64,000 nt of DNA, taken from the NCBI GenBank assembly GCA_018240025.1, contig JAFEGM010000043.1:1-64000 (forward strand). Reading direction: 5' to 3'. Both the position numbers and the translations under genes were made by a program. Shown here in pieces: positions 1 through 7,954 of this stretch. The first letter of the stretch is position 1. Each line of letters starts with the position of its first letter. This DNA is from Verrucomicrobiota bacterium (lineage in GTDB: Bacteria; Verrucomicrobiota; Verrucomicrobiia; Chthoniobacterales; SZAS-18). Under the pieces are notes generated by a model, which saw only the letters and a list, made by a program, of their open reading frames with translations, was not told where the DNA came from and did not search any database.

Positions 1-1943
1 TCGTGGTGGTGGAGAACGTGGAGCGGAACATCGCGCTCGGGCTCGGGCCGGTCGAAGCCACCGAGCGCGCGATGAAGGAGGTGACCGGACCGATCGTCGC
101 CACCGCGCTGGTGCTTTCGGCGGTCTTCATTCCCACGGCGTTCATCACCGGGCTCACCGGGCAATTCTACAAGCAGTTCGCCATCACCATCGCCATCTCG
201 ACGGTCATCTCGGCCTTCAATTCGCTCACCCTTTCGCCCGCGCTCAGCGCGTTGCTGCTGCGGGATCACCACGCGCCGAAGGACTGGCTGACGCGCGGCA
301 TGGAACGCGGACTCGGCTGGTTCTTCCGCCCGTTCAATCGCTTCTTCGAGGCCGCCTCGCGTCGCTACTCGACGGCGGTGGCCCGGTTGATCCGCCTCAG
401 CGCGATCGCCCTGGTCGTCTACGCCGGCCTGCTCGCGCTGACGGCAGGGGCGTTCCGCGCGGTGCCGTCGGGGTTCGTGCCCACGCAGGATAAGCAGTAT
501 CTCGTCGCCTTCGCGCAGTTGCCCGACGCGGCCTCGCTCGACCGCACCGATGCGGTCATCCGGCGGATGGGCGAGATCGTCCTGGCGCATCCGGGCGTGG
601 AGAGCGCGGTCTCGTTCCCCGGCCTCTCGATCAACGGCTTCACCAATTCCCCCAACAGCGGCATCGTCTTCGCCACCCTCAAGCCCTTCGAGCAGCGCAA
701 GGCGCCGAACCTCGCTGGTCCGGCCATCGCGCGTGAATTGAACGGAAAATTCGCCGCCATCCAGGACGCGTTCATCGCCATCTTCCCGCCGCCGCCGGTC
801 AACGGTCTCGGCACCATCGGCGGCTTCAAACTCTACGTGGAGGATCGGGGCGACCTCGGCTACGACGCCCTGTACGGCGCGGTGCAGCAACTCATCGCCC
901 GCATGGCGCAGGAGCCGGCGCTGGGGGGCGGGTTCAGCAGCTTCACGATCAACACCCCGCAGCTCGAGGCGGTGGTGGATCGCGCCAAGGCCAAGGCCCA
1001 GGGCGTGCCGCTGACCAGCGTGTTCGAGACGATGCAGATCTACCTCGGCTCACTCTACGTGAACGACTTCAATCGCTTCGGCCGGACGTTCCAGGTGGTG
1101 GCGCAGGCCGATGCGGAATTTCGCGACCGCGCCGGCAAGATCGCCCAACTCAAGACCCGCAACGGCGCCGGCCAGATGGTGCCGCTGGGCACCCTGGTCG
1201 ACGTGCGCGAGACCTACGGACCCGACCGAGCCATGCGCTACAACGGCTACCCCGCGGCGGAGATCAACGGCGCCGCGGCCCCCGGCTTTACCAGCGGCGA
1301 GGCCGAGGCCGCCATGCAGCGGATCGCGGCCGAGGTATTGCCGAAGGGCATGGCCATCGAATGGACGGATCTGACGTATCAGAAGATCATCGCCGGCAAT
1401 GCGGGCGTCTGGATCTTCCCGCTCAGCGTCTTTCTCGTCTTCCTCGTGCTGGCGGCGCAATACGAGAGCTTCCGCCTGCCCCTGGCCGTCATCCTGATCG
1501 TGCCGCTGGCGCTGCTCAGTGCGATGACCGGACTCTGGGTCACGGCTGGCGAGAACAACGTCTTCACGCAGATCGGCTTGGTGGTGCTGATCGGTCTGGC
1601 GGCCAAGAACGCGATCCTGATCGTCGAGTTCGCGGTCGAGAAGCAGCGCGAGGGCCTGAGCCCCGTCGAGGCCGCGCTCGAGGCCGCCCGACTGCGCCTT
1701 CGCCCGATCCTCATGACGAGCATCGCGTTCATCGCCGGCGTCTTCCCCCTGGTGATCAGCACCGGTGCCGGCGCGGAGATGCGACAGGCGATGGGCGTGG
1801 CCGTCTTTACCGGCATGATCGGAGTCACGGCCTTCGGTCTGCTCCTCACGCCCGTCTTCTACGTCGTCCTGGAGCGTCTCGGCCAGCGGCGGCCGCAGCC
1901 CGCCGTTGCGCTCCCGCCACAATCCACCGCCCAGCCCGCGTGA
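1..1943 (+). CDS. RND multidrug efflux permease (AcrB/HAE1 type), 5' partial
   Basis: Inner-membrane proton-driven pump subunit of a tripartite efflux complex. The window opens inside the gene: the first readable residues (VVVENVERNIA) follow directly on the family's VDDAI motif in transmembrane helix 4, so roughly the first 400 of about 1,050 residues lie upstream. What remains is the end of the N-terminal membrane half, the second periplasmic porter loop, and the last membrane bundle (FPLSVFLVFLVLAAQYES, then GLAAKNAILIVEFA, then GAEMRQAMGVAVFTGM), all typical of the HAE1 subfamily. It ends with a short Pro/Gln-rich tail. The adaptor and outer-membrane partners are expected upstream. Substrate cannot be told from this part. 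Confidence 0.95.
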   Translation, partial: VVVENVERNIALGLGPVEATERAMKEVTGPIVATALVLSAVFIPTAFITGLTGQFYKQFAITIAISTVISAFNSLTLSPALSALLLRDHHAPKDWLTRGMERGLGWFFRPFNRFFEAASRRYSTAVARLIRLSAIALVVYAGLLALTAGAFRAVPSGFVPTQDKQYLVAFAQLPDAASLDRTDAVIRRMGEIVLAHPGVESAVSFPGLSINGFTNSPNSGIVFATLKPFEQRKAPNLAGPAIARELNGKFAAIQDAFIAIFPPPPVNGLGTIGGFKLYVEDRGDLGYDALYGAVQQLIARMAQEPALGGGFSSFTINTPQLEAVVDRAKAKAQGVPLTSVFETMQIYLGSLYVNDFNRFGRTFQVVAQADAEFRDRAGKIAQLKTRNGAGQMVPLGTLVDVRETYGPDRAMRYNGYPAAEINGAAAPGFTSGEAEAAMQRIAAEVLPKGMAIEWTDLTYQKIIAGNAGVWIFPLSVFLVFLVLAAQYESFRLPLAVILIVPLALLSAMTGLWVTAGENNVFTQIGLVVLIGLAAKNAILIVEFAVEKQREGLSPVEAALEAARLRLRPILMTSIAFIAGVFPLVISTGAGAEMRQAMGVAVFTGMIGVTAFGLLLTPVFYVVLERLGQRRPQPAVALPPQSTAQPA

Positions 1944-2209
1944 AGAAGAAACGCGCGCCCAAACGCTTCGTCGCGAGCCGCACCGCCGCTGCCGCTACGC
2001 GCGATTGGGAGCTCGCTGCGATGCTCTGGCTGTGGACGCCGCCAGAGCTCGGTGACACGGTCTGCGCGAGCGTGTCCGGTTTCATGATCCGAGGGTCTCG
2101 CTCGCGTCGAGGTCAGGCGCCGCGGCCCGAGGTCTGATTCAGCCGATTTGTCGATCACTGGTTTTCGCCGTCCCGCCTCCGATCTCCAAACTCCGATAAC
2201 TCCGATCTC

Positions 2210-2401
2210 CCATCTTCAGCCCCAGCGTGCCGGCCGCACTCGGAGAGTGCGGACTACGCTCCGGTCTTCCATCTTCAGCCTCAGCGTGCCAGCCGCACTC
2301 GGAGAGTGCGGACTACGCTCGGTCTTCCATCTTCAGCCTCAGCGTGCCAGCCGCACTCGGAGAGTGCGGACTACGCTCCGGTCTCCCATCTTCAGCCTCA
2401 G
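2210..2401. repeat. 59-bp tandem repeat array with internal palindromes
   Basis: Three consecutive copies begin at 2210, 2269 and 2327 (59, 58 and 59 bp), followed by a 16-bp partial copy from 2386. Copies differ by a few substitutions and a 1-2 bp indel. Each carries the perfect inverted repeat CCGCACTC-GGA-GAGTGCGG (2234-2252, 2293-2311, 2351-2369), able to form an 8-bp hairpin with a 3-nt loop. The array fills the RND-SDR intergenic gap and stops 16 bp before the SDR start codon. In the preceding 1944-2209 I see no gene, only low-complexity 'ctccgat' repeats close to the array. Whether the repeat acts in expression or is a dispersed extragenic element is not known. Confidence 0.9.
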
Positions 2402-2417
2402 TTGTCATAACTCTACT

Positions 2418-3146
2418 ATGTCTACGAAAATTGCCCTCGTCACCGGTGCCAACAAAGGCATTGGCCTCGAAACTGTTCGCCAGCTCGCCGCCCAGGGCGT
2501 CCATGTCCTGCTGGCGGCGCGCAACGCCGCGGCCGGCCAGGCGGCCGCCGACCAGCTCCGCGGCGAGGGACTGCCGGTCGACTTCCTCCCGCTCGATGTG
2601 AGCGACTCGGCCTCGATCCGCGCCGCGGCGGCGGCGGTCGACACCGCGCATGGCCGGCTCGACATCCTCATCAACAACGCAGGCATCTTCATCGACGACC
2701 ACGCCCTCCCGCCCAGCGCGCAGAGTCTCGAAACTTGGCGGCGCACGTTCGACACCAACGTCTTCGGACTGATCGAAACCACCCAGGCGTTCCTGCCTCT
2801 GTTGCGCAAGAGCGAGGCCGGACGCATCGTGAATCTGACCAGCATTCTCGGCTCGATCACGCTGCATTCCGACCCGACCTCGTTCGTCTACGATACCAAG
2901 ACTCCCGCCTACAACGTCTCGAAGGCGGCGGTCAATGCCTGGACCGTGCAGCTGGCGTATGAGCTGCGCGGTACGCCCATCAAGGTCAACGCGGCGCATC
3001 CCGGCTGGGTTAAGACCGACATGGGCGGAGCGGACGCGCACCTCGAGATCGCTGACGGCGCCAAGACCAGCGTGGCGCTCGCACTGCTCCCGGCCGACGG
3101 GCCCAGCGGGACGTACACGCACCTCGGGCAAACGCTTCCTTGGTGA
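2418..3146 (+). CDS. Short-chain dehydrogenase/reductase (SDR), carbonyl reductase-like
   Basis: A 242-residue classical SDR, predicted to be a cytosolic NAD(P)H-dependent oxidoreductase. Visible motifs are the cofactor glycine motif TGANKGIG (residues 9-16), NNAG (86-89), a Ser at about 142, and the catalytic YxxxK (Tyr165, Lys169). The segment ending AHPGWVKTDMGG matches the carbonyl-reductase-like branch. The reading frame stays open upstream through the tandem repeat, but that translation is repeat-encoded, so the ATG at 2418 (MSTKIALVTG) is taken as the start. No clear Shine-Dalgarno sequence precedes it. Substrate unknown. Confidence 0.9.
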   Translation: MSTKIALVTGANKGIGLETVRQLAAQGVHVLLAARNAAAGQAAADQLRGEGLPVDFLPLDVSDSASIRAAAAAVDTAHGRLDILINNAGIFIDDHALPPSAQSLETWRRTFDTNVFGLIETTQAFLPLLRKSEAGRIVNLTSILGSITLHSDPTSFVYDTKTPAYNVSKAAVNAWTVQLAYELRGTPIKVNAAHPGWVKTDMGGADAHLEIADGAKTSVALALLPADGPSGTYTHLGQTLPW

Positions 3147-3252
3147 TTCGCGCGGGCGCGGCTGGCGTTCGCAGAGAAAGGCGGGGATTATCTCGCTAGC
3201 CCCGTTAGGATTTGCTGATCGCGACTGCGGGTGAGAAACCTACACGGTGCCC

Positions 3253-4578
3253 ATGACCAGGAATTCGACCACCGACTGCCCGCCGCGCTGGGAACTGGAG
3301 CAGCACATCATCCAGATTGCCTCCGAACAGCTCGGCCTCGAAGCCAGCCGCATCCGGCCGGGCAGTCGACTGCTGGAGGATCTGAACTGCGACAGCCTTG
3401 AATTGGTCGAGCTGATGTTGGCGCTGGAAGAGCGGTTTGCGGTCGCCATTCCGGAGGACTTCGGCGGCAAGCTCTTCGTGCAGTCGCCGCTCACCATCGG
3501 CACGCTCGCAGCCATCGTGGAGAGGTTCTGGGGCACCGGCGCGCCGAAACAGCGGCGCTGGTACGAGCGTCCGGCGGAGCCCGTGGCCGCAGCGCCGCTG
3601 GAGCGGCCGTTCACCCAGCTGGGCGGCTTCGCGGCCGACGCAGGCGCCCCATCGACTCCGCTGCACCACCCGCTGGCCGCGAACGAGGAGGGCGTGGCGC
3701 AATGGCGGCGGCGCACCGATGGGATGCGTTGCCTGCTGATTCCCTCGGCGCGGGTCGAACTCGGCTCGGAGCTGCCCGAGGCAGAGCCCGACGAGCGCCC
3801 GCTGCATGCGGCCGAGATGGACGCCTTCCTACTCGACGCCGAGCCGGTCTCGGTGGCGGCGTTCGCCCGCTTCCTGAATTCCACGCTCGAGCCGGATTCG
3901 CCGCTGGTCGAGCGCTGGTGTGGCGTCGGCCCGGACGACCGGCGACGGCGGCACTTTCAGCTGCGTCGGCGCTCCGTTCAACTGACTCGGCAACGCGAGA
4001 ACTGGTCGCCGGTGCCTGGCACCGAACAGCAGCCGATGGTCCTCGTCTCTTGGTACGGCGCGGCGGCCTACTCGCTGTGGGCGCACGGGCTCGAACCGCG
4101 CGATTGCGAGCAGGCGCATCGGCTGCCCACGGAGGCGCAATGGGAATATGCGGCCCGCGGACCACGCGCCGTCCGGTTCCCCTGGGGCGAGGCTGCGGCC
4201 TGTCAGGAGGTCGCCCTCACGGACCTGCACCGCGCGCGGCGCCACTACGGGACCGTTCTGCCACTCGCCCCCGTGCATCAGCGGCTCGGGATGTCACCCT
4301 TCGGTGCGCACCACATGGCCGGGAACGTCTGGCAATGGTGCGCCGACTGGTATGCGCCCGAGTTCTACGCCGAGCCGCTCGCCAGCCGCCGCAATCCGGA
4401 GCAGACCATTCCCACGGGCATCCGCGCCGAACGCGGTGGCAGCTGGGTCGGTCCGGCTCATCTGGCACGTTCGTCCTTCCGCCGGGGACGACCGCCCGCG
4501 GCCGTCGGACGCTGCCTCGGTTTTCGTTGCGCCGTGCGGGTAGGGACCGGAGGGATCGAACTCGGCCAACGTCCGTAG
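3253..4578 (+). CDS. Acyl carrier domain fused to SUMF1/FGE-like domain
   Basis: A 441-residue two-domain protein. Residues about 12-90 are an acyl/peptidyl carrier domain whose phosphopantetheine site is DSLELVE (Ser48). After a linker, residues about 150-435 form a formylglycine-generating-enzyme (SUMF1/FGE-sulfatase) fold, seen in HRLPTEAQWEYAARG, AGNVWQWCADWY, RGGSW and GFRCAV. The copper-binding cysteine pair of true FGE, normally just after RGGSW, is not in the aligned stretch (VGPAHLARSSFRRG), so sulfatase-activating chemistry is unlikely. A role acting on a substrate tethered to the carrier domain is an inference. A GTG six bases upstream (3247) is an alternative start. No biosynthetic genes adjoin it; the MFS gene is convergent. 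Confidence 0.85.
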   Translation: MTRNSTTDCPPRWELEQHIIQIASEQLGLEASRIRPGSRLLEDLNCDSLELVELMLALEERFAVAIPEDFGGKLFVQSPLTIGTLAAIVERFWGTGAPKQRRWYERPAEPVAAAPLERPFTQLGGFAADAGAPSTPLHHPLAANEEGVAQWRRRTDGMRCLLIPSARVELGSELPEAEPDERPLHAAEMDAFLLDAEPVSVAAFARFLNSTLEPDSPLVERWCGVGPDDRRRRHFQLRRRSVQLTRQRENWSPVPGTEQQPMVLVSWYGAAAYSLWAHGLEPRDCEQAHRLPTEAQWEYAARGPRAVRFPWGEAAACQEVALTDLHRARRHYGTVLPLAPVHQRLGMSPFGAHHMAGNVWQWCADWYAPEFYAEPLASRRNPEQTIPTGIRAERGGSWVGPAHLARSSFRRGRPPAAVGRCLGFRCAVRVGTGGIELGQRP

Positions 4579-4652
4579 CGTCACTCTCCACCGACGGCCC
4601 GCTCTTCGGCCACGAGAGAGATCTGCGCCGAATCGTCCAAATCTGCGGACTT

Positions 4653-5903
4653 TCAAACTCGCGCCCGCGTCCGCCGCGCGGCCAGCGCCCACGCAGCCAG
4701 CGTCAGGAGAATCGAACCGACCGCCGCGGTGAGCCAGAATGCGGCCACCCAGCGCAGGTCGTACACTGCGCTCGCGCCCTGACCGGTGCGGAAGGCATCG
4801 ATGAGCTGGCCGCTGACCGCATCCTGCGTGCCGGCGCCGAGATAGCTGGCGATGCCGACCACGCCCAACGCCGCGCCCGCCGCGCGGGCCGGGGCCTGGT
4901 CGACCGCCATCAGTCCGCCGAGAAAGCAGACGAGCGCGCCGATCGAGACGCCGAAGAGCGCCAGCGCCGCGTGGTCGGCCCACGGCCAACTGGCGGGCAG
5001 ATAGAGGAACGCGGCCAGCGCGAGCGCATTCGCGCAGCCCATCAGCACCGCCGGGCGGAAGCGGTCGCCGGCGAAGACCCGATCGGAAAGCCAGCCGGAA
5101 AGCACTGTGCCGGCCACGCCCATGACCGCTGTGATCGAAATGGCGAAGCCTGCCTGCACGGTGCTGTAGCCCTTGGCCTTCTCGAGATAGAACAGCCCCC
5201 AGCTGTTGATGGCGTAGCGCGAGACGTACATGGCGGCACTGGCCAGGGCGATGGTCCAGACCACCGGCGAGCGCAGCAACTGGCGTTGCTCGGCCCAGGT
5301 GGCGTCGCCTTCGCCTGCTGCCGCCGGCTGCGTGCGCGGGGCCTGCGGGTTGTCGCCGAAGAACGCCAGCAGCAGCGCCACCCCCAACAACCCGAGTGCG
5401 GCCGAGGCGAAGAAGCCGACGCGCCAGCCGAAGTGCGCGACTACGGCGGCGGTGACCACGAAGGTCAGCGCCTCGCCCACGTTGTGGCTGGCCGACCAGA
5501 GGCCGTAGTAGGTCCCGCGCTCCTTCGGCTCGAACCACCGCACCAGCGCGATGACGCACGGCGCAGCACCCATCGACTGCGCCCAGCCGTTGAGCAGCCA
5601 GAGCGCGAGGAAGAGCCAGAAACCCGGCGCGAAGCCGAGCGCGAGATTGATGCCGGCGGAGACCGCCAGGCCGAGCGAGGCAAAGAGCCGGAGGTCGGCG
5701 CGATCGGCCAGGAAGCCGTTGGCCAGCTTGCCGAATCCGTAGGCGTAGAACAGGGCGGAGCCGATCCAGCCGAGCTCGCGGGCCGAGAGTACGCCTTCGT
5801 CCACCAGCGGTGTTTTCACGACCGACAGACTCAGCCGGCAGACGTAGTAAAGCCCGTAGCAGAGCGTGGCGGCCGCCGCGACCGTGTAGCGGTTGAAAGG
5901 CAT
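4653..5903 (-). CDS. MFS transporter, organophosphate:phosphate antiporter (GlpT/UhpT/UhpC) type
   Basis: A 416-residue polytopic inner-membrane protein with about 12 hydrophobic segments. Family marks are the first-helix GLYYVCRLSLSVVK with its Arg, the AYGFGKLANGFLADR loop between helices 2 and 3, and RYAINSWGLFYLEKAKGYS in the second half, as in GlpT, UhpT and SLC37 transporters. It is the last gene of a minus-strand set starting 17 bp after the LytTR regulator, itself downstream of a sensor kinase. It could be the regulated transporter, or a UhpC-like membrane sensor for the kinase. Substrate is not determined; sugar phosphates or glycerol phosphate are the family's usual cargo. Confidence 0.85.
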   Translation of the reverse strand: MPFNRYTVAAAATLCYGLYYVCRLSLSVVKTPLVDEGVLSARELGWIGSALFYAYGFGKLANGFLADRADLRLFASLGLAVSAGINLALGFAPGFWLFLALWLLNGWAQSMGAAPCVIALVRWFEPKERGTYYGLWSASHNVGEALTFVVTAAVVAHFGWRVGFFASAALGLLGVALLLAFFGDNPQAPRTQPAAAGEGDATWAEQRQLLRSPVVWTIALASAAMYVSRYAINSWGLFYLEKAKGYSTVQAGFAISITAVMGVAGTVLSGWLSDRVFAGDRFRPAVLMGCANALALAAFLYLPASWPWADHAALALFGVSIGALVCFLGGLMAVDQAPARAAGAALGVVGIASYLGAGTQDAVSGQLIDAFRTGQGASAVYDLRWVAAFWLTAAVGSILLTLAAWALAARRTRARV

Positions 5904-5920
5904 GCTCGGGGTTCGAAGTC

Positions 5921-6646
5921 TCAGCCGCCGCGCAGCCGCTCCTTGAGCTCGCGCACGCCGCGCCGGAGCGGAATGCGGTCGCCTTTGCGCAGCACCGCCA
6001 CGTGCTCCTCGGGGCCGACCGCCTCGATGCCGGTGACAGCGCTCAGATTGACGATGGCCGAGCGGCTGACGCGCATGAACTGCTCGGCCGGCAGCGTGGC
6101 TTCGACGCCGGCGAGGGTCTCCCGCACAATGTGCGTCTCCGCCGCGGTGTGGAGGACGACGTAATTGCTGGCCGCTTCAACCCACTCGATGGCCGTGGCC
6201 GGCACGTAAGTCTCGCGTCCGCCGACCCGCACCGCCAGGCGCGGCACAGGGGCGGCAGGGCGGGGGGCCACGTCCCGTCCGCGGAGTTGTAGCCGAGCTC
6301 GTTCCAACGCCTGCTGCAGCCGCGGGCGGGCGGCAGGTTTGAGCACGTAGTCCAGCGCCCGCGCATCGAAGGCGCGGAGCGCGTGGTCGTCGTAGGCCGT
6401 GACGAAGATGACCGCCGGCGGGGCGTCGGAGCCGAGCCCGGCGAGGACGGCGAATCCGTCCATGGCCGGCATGCCGATATCGAGAAAGACCAGGTCGGGC
6501 CGCAGCGTGCGGCAGGCTTCGATGGCGGACGGACCGTCCTGGCATTCGCCCACGATCTCGATGTCCGGCTCGGCGCCGAGCAGGCGCCGCAGACGCTGAT
6601 TGGCCAGCGCTTCGTCGTCGACCAGGAGAGTGCGGATTTTCGGCAC
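5921..6646 (-). CDS. LytTR-family response regulator
   Basis: A 241-residue DNA-binding response regulator. The receiver domain (residues 1-120) shows the acidic pocket DD at 10-11, the phospho-acceptor Asp56 in FLDIGMP, and the conserved Lys in YVLKPA. A LytTR domain fills about 140-240 (VEAASNYVVLHT, MRVSRSAIVNL). The start chosen is GTG at 6646 (PKIRTLLVDDE) because AAGGTG lies five bases upstream; a GTG at 6661 would add five residues. The kinase gene ends 16 bp before, so the two are an operon and a cognate pair. Targets are unknown; the downstream MFS gene is the obvious candidate. Confidence 0.93.
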   Translation of the reverse strand: MPKIRTLLVDDEALANQRLRRLLGAEPDIEIVGECQDGPSAIEACRTLRPDLVFLDIGMPAMDGFAVLAGLGSDAPPAVIFVTAYDDHALRAFDARALDYVLKPAARPRLQQALERARLQLRGRDVAPRPAAPVPRLAVRVGGRETYVPATAIEWVEAASNYVVLHTAAETHIVRETLAGVEATLPAEQFMRVSRSAIVNLSAVTGIEAVGPEEHVAVLRKGDRIPLRRGVRELKERLRGG

Positions 6647-6662
6647 GCAGGCACCTTGCACG

Positions 6663-7865
6663 CTAGGCCGGGTGCGATTCCAGCCGGAATGGCAGGACGA
6701 TCTCGACCACGCAGCCCTGCTCCGCGCGCAAGGTCAGGCTGGCCGCATCGCCGTGCAGCTCGCGCAAGCGGGCACGGGTGTTGGCCAGGCCGATGCCTTC
6801 GGGTGCGCCGACCTCCGGACCGGCGCCGTTGTCGTGCAGGACGATGCGCAGACGATCCCCCTCGCGCACCACGCGGACCCGAACTCGCACCGCGCCGGAA
6901 CTGAGCGTGACTCCGTGCCGCACGACATTTTCGATCAGCGGCTGCAGCAGGAGCATCGGCACCAGCGCGCCGTAGGTCTCCGGCGGGGCGTCGATCTGGC
7001 AGTGCAGGCGCTCGCCGAATCTCGCCTGCTCGATGGCGAGATAGCGCTTGGTGTACTCGAGCTCCTCGATCAGCGGCACCTCGTCGCGCGCCGCGCCGTG
7101 CAGCGTGTGGCGGAGGAAATCGGCCAGCGCCGTGGTCATCTCGTCCGCCCGTTCGGGGTCGGAGTGAATGAGGGCCGCGATGCCGTTGAGCGCATTGAAC
7201 AAAAAGTGCGGCTGCAACTGCATGCGCAGGGCCTCCAGCCGGGCTTGGGCCAAATGCACCGCCAGCTCGCGAGCGTGCCGCTCGCGGTCGGCCGACCGAC
7301 GCTGGAAGTAGCGCAGATGGGCGGCCAGGACGACGAGCAGGAGGATGGGCAGCTGGATCTGCAGGCCGCGGCGGAAGAACCACTGCCCCGGCCCCGGAGG
7401 TCCGGGCCGGCCGCGCGGCGGACCGAATTCAGGCCCTGGCCCCAGGCGCGGGCGGCGCGGTCGATCCGGTCCGCGCTCCTCCGCCGCGCCGGGCGGTGGC
7501 CCTTGACCGGGCGGCGGATGCAGCCGCGGCCCGGGCGGTCGCACGAAGGCGACAAAGGTCAGGACAGCCGCGCCTGCGGCGAGATGCGCCAGGAGGCCCT
7601 TCCACCAATCGCGTCCCGCGATGGGGAGTCGGTCGGTGAGCAGCAGCAGGAGCGGCGCGGCCACCACCCACGGCAGCACATCGTGGGCCGTCACGGTGAA
7701 AGCCTCCGGCCAGGAGAGCGTCGAGCGGCTCAGCAAATGGGAGGTCAGGAAGAGCGAGACCGGAATCGCCGCCAGCAACGTCAGTCCGTAATCCCGCAAT
7801 AGCTCGCGGGTCGCAACGCGCGGCTCGGGCCCGGGTGGGACGTTGGGCGTGGACTCGGTGGGCAT
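6663..7865 (-). CDS. LytS/YehU-type sensor histidine kinase with proline-rich loop
   Basis: A 400-residue membrane kinase. Hydrophobic segments lie near residues 27-43, 62-78, 88-108 and 169-186. The His_kinase domain begins with the phospho-acceptor box QLQPHFLFNALNGI (His220); the ATPase domain has LLLQPLIENVVRHG and HDNGAG, then GIGLANTRARL. Between the third and fourth membrane segments (about 109-165) is an unusual stretch made almost entirely of Pro, Gly and Arg with few acidic residues, probably outside the cytoplasm. No recognised ligand domain is present, so the signal could come from the membrane bundle or from the MFS protein encoded two genes downstream. Confidence 0.92.
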   Translation of the reverse strand: MPTESTPNVPPGPEPRVATRELLRDYGLTLLAAIPVSLFLTSHLLSRSTLSWPEAFTVTAHDVLPWVVAAPLLLLLTDRLPIAGRDWWKGLLAHLAAGAAVLTFVAFVRPPGPRLHPPPGQGPPPGAAEERGPDRPRRPRLGPGPEFGPPRGRPGPPGPGQWFFRRGLQIQLPILLLVVLAAHLRYFQRRSADRERHARELAVHLAQARLEALRMQLQPHFLFNALNGIAALIHSDPERADEMTTALADFLRHTLHGAARDEVPLIEELEYTKRYLAIEQARFGERLHCQIDAPPETYGALVPMLLLQPLIENVVRHGVTLSSGAVRVRVRVVREGDRLRIVLHDNGAGPEVGAPEGIGLANTRARLRELHGDAASLTLRAEQGCVVEIVLPFRLESHPA

Positions 7866-7887
7866 GGAAGGCGGGCTTCAGCAGCAG

Positions 7888-7913
7888 GCAGGCTCGCCTC
7901 GCGACGAGCCTGC
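7888..7913. terminator. Hairpin between peroxidase and kinase genes, possible terminator
   Basis: A 9-bp perfect inverted repeat (GCAGGCTCG / CGAGCCTGC) with an 8-nt loop lies in the 89-bp gap between the cytochrome c peroxidase stop and the kinase start. There is no T-tract on either side, so intrinsic termination is doubtful. It may only insulate the operon or bind a protein. Confidence 0.35.
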
Positions 7914-7954
7914 TCGGAACAGGAGGCGGACCGCGGCGAGCGCGGGCGTCGCGT

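Noticed and set aside
2210..2401. Possible CRISPR array
   Set aside because: The units follow each other directly with no unique spacers, and no cas gene is near.
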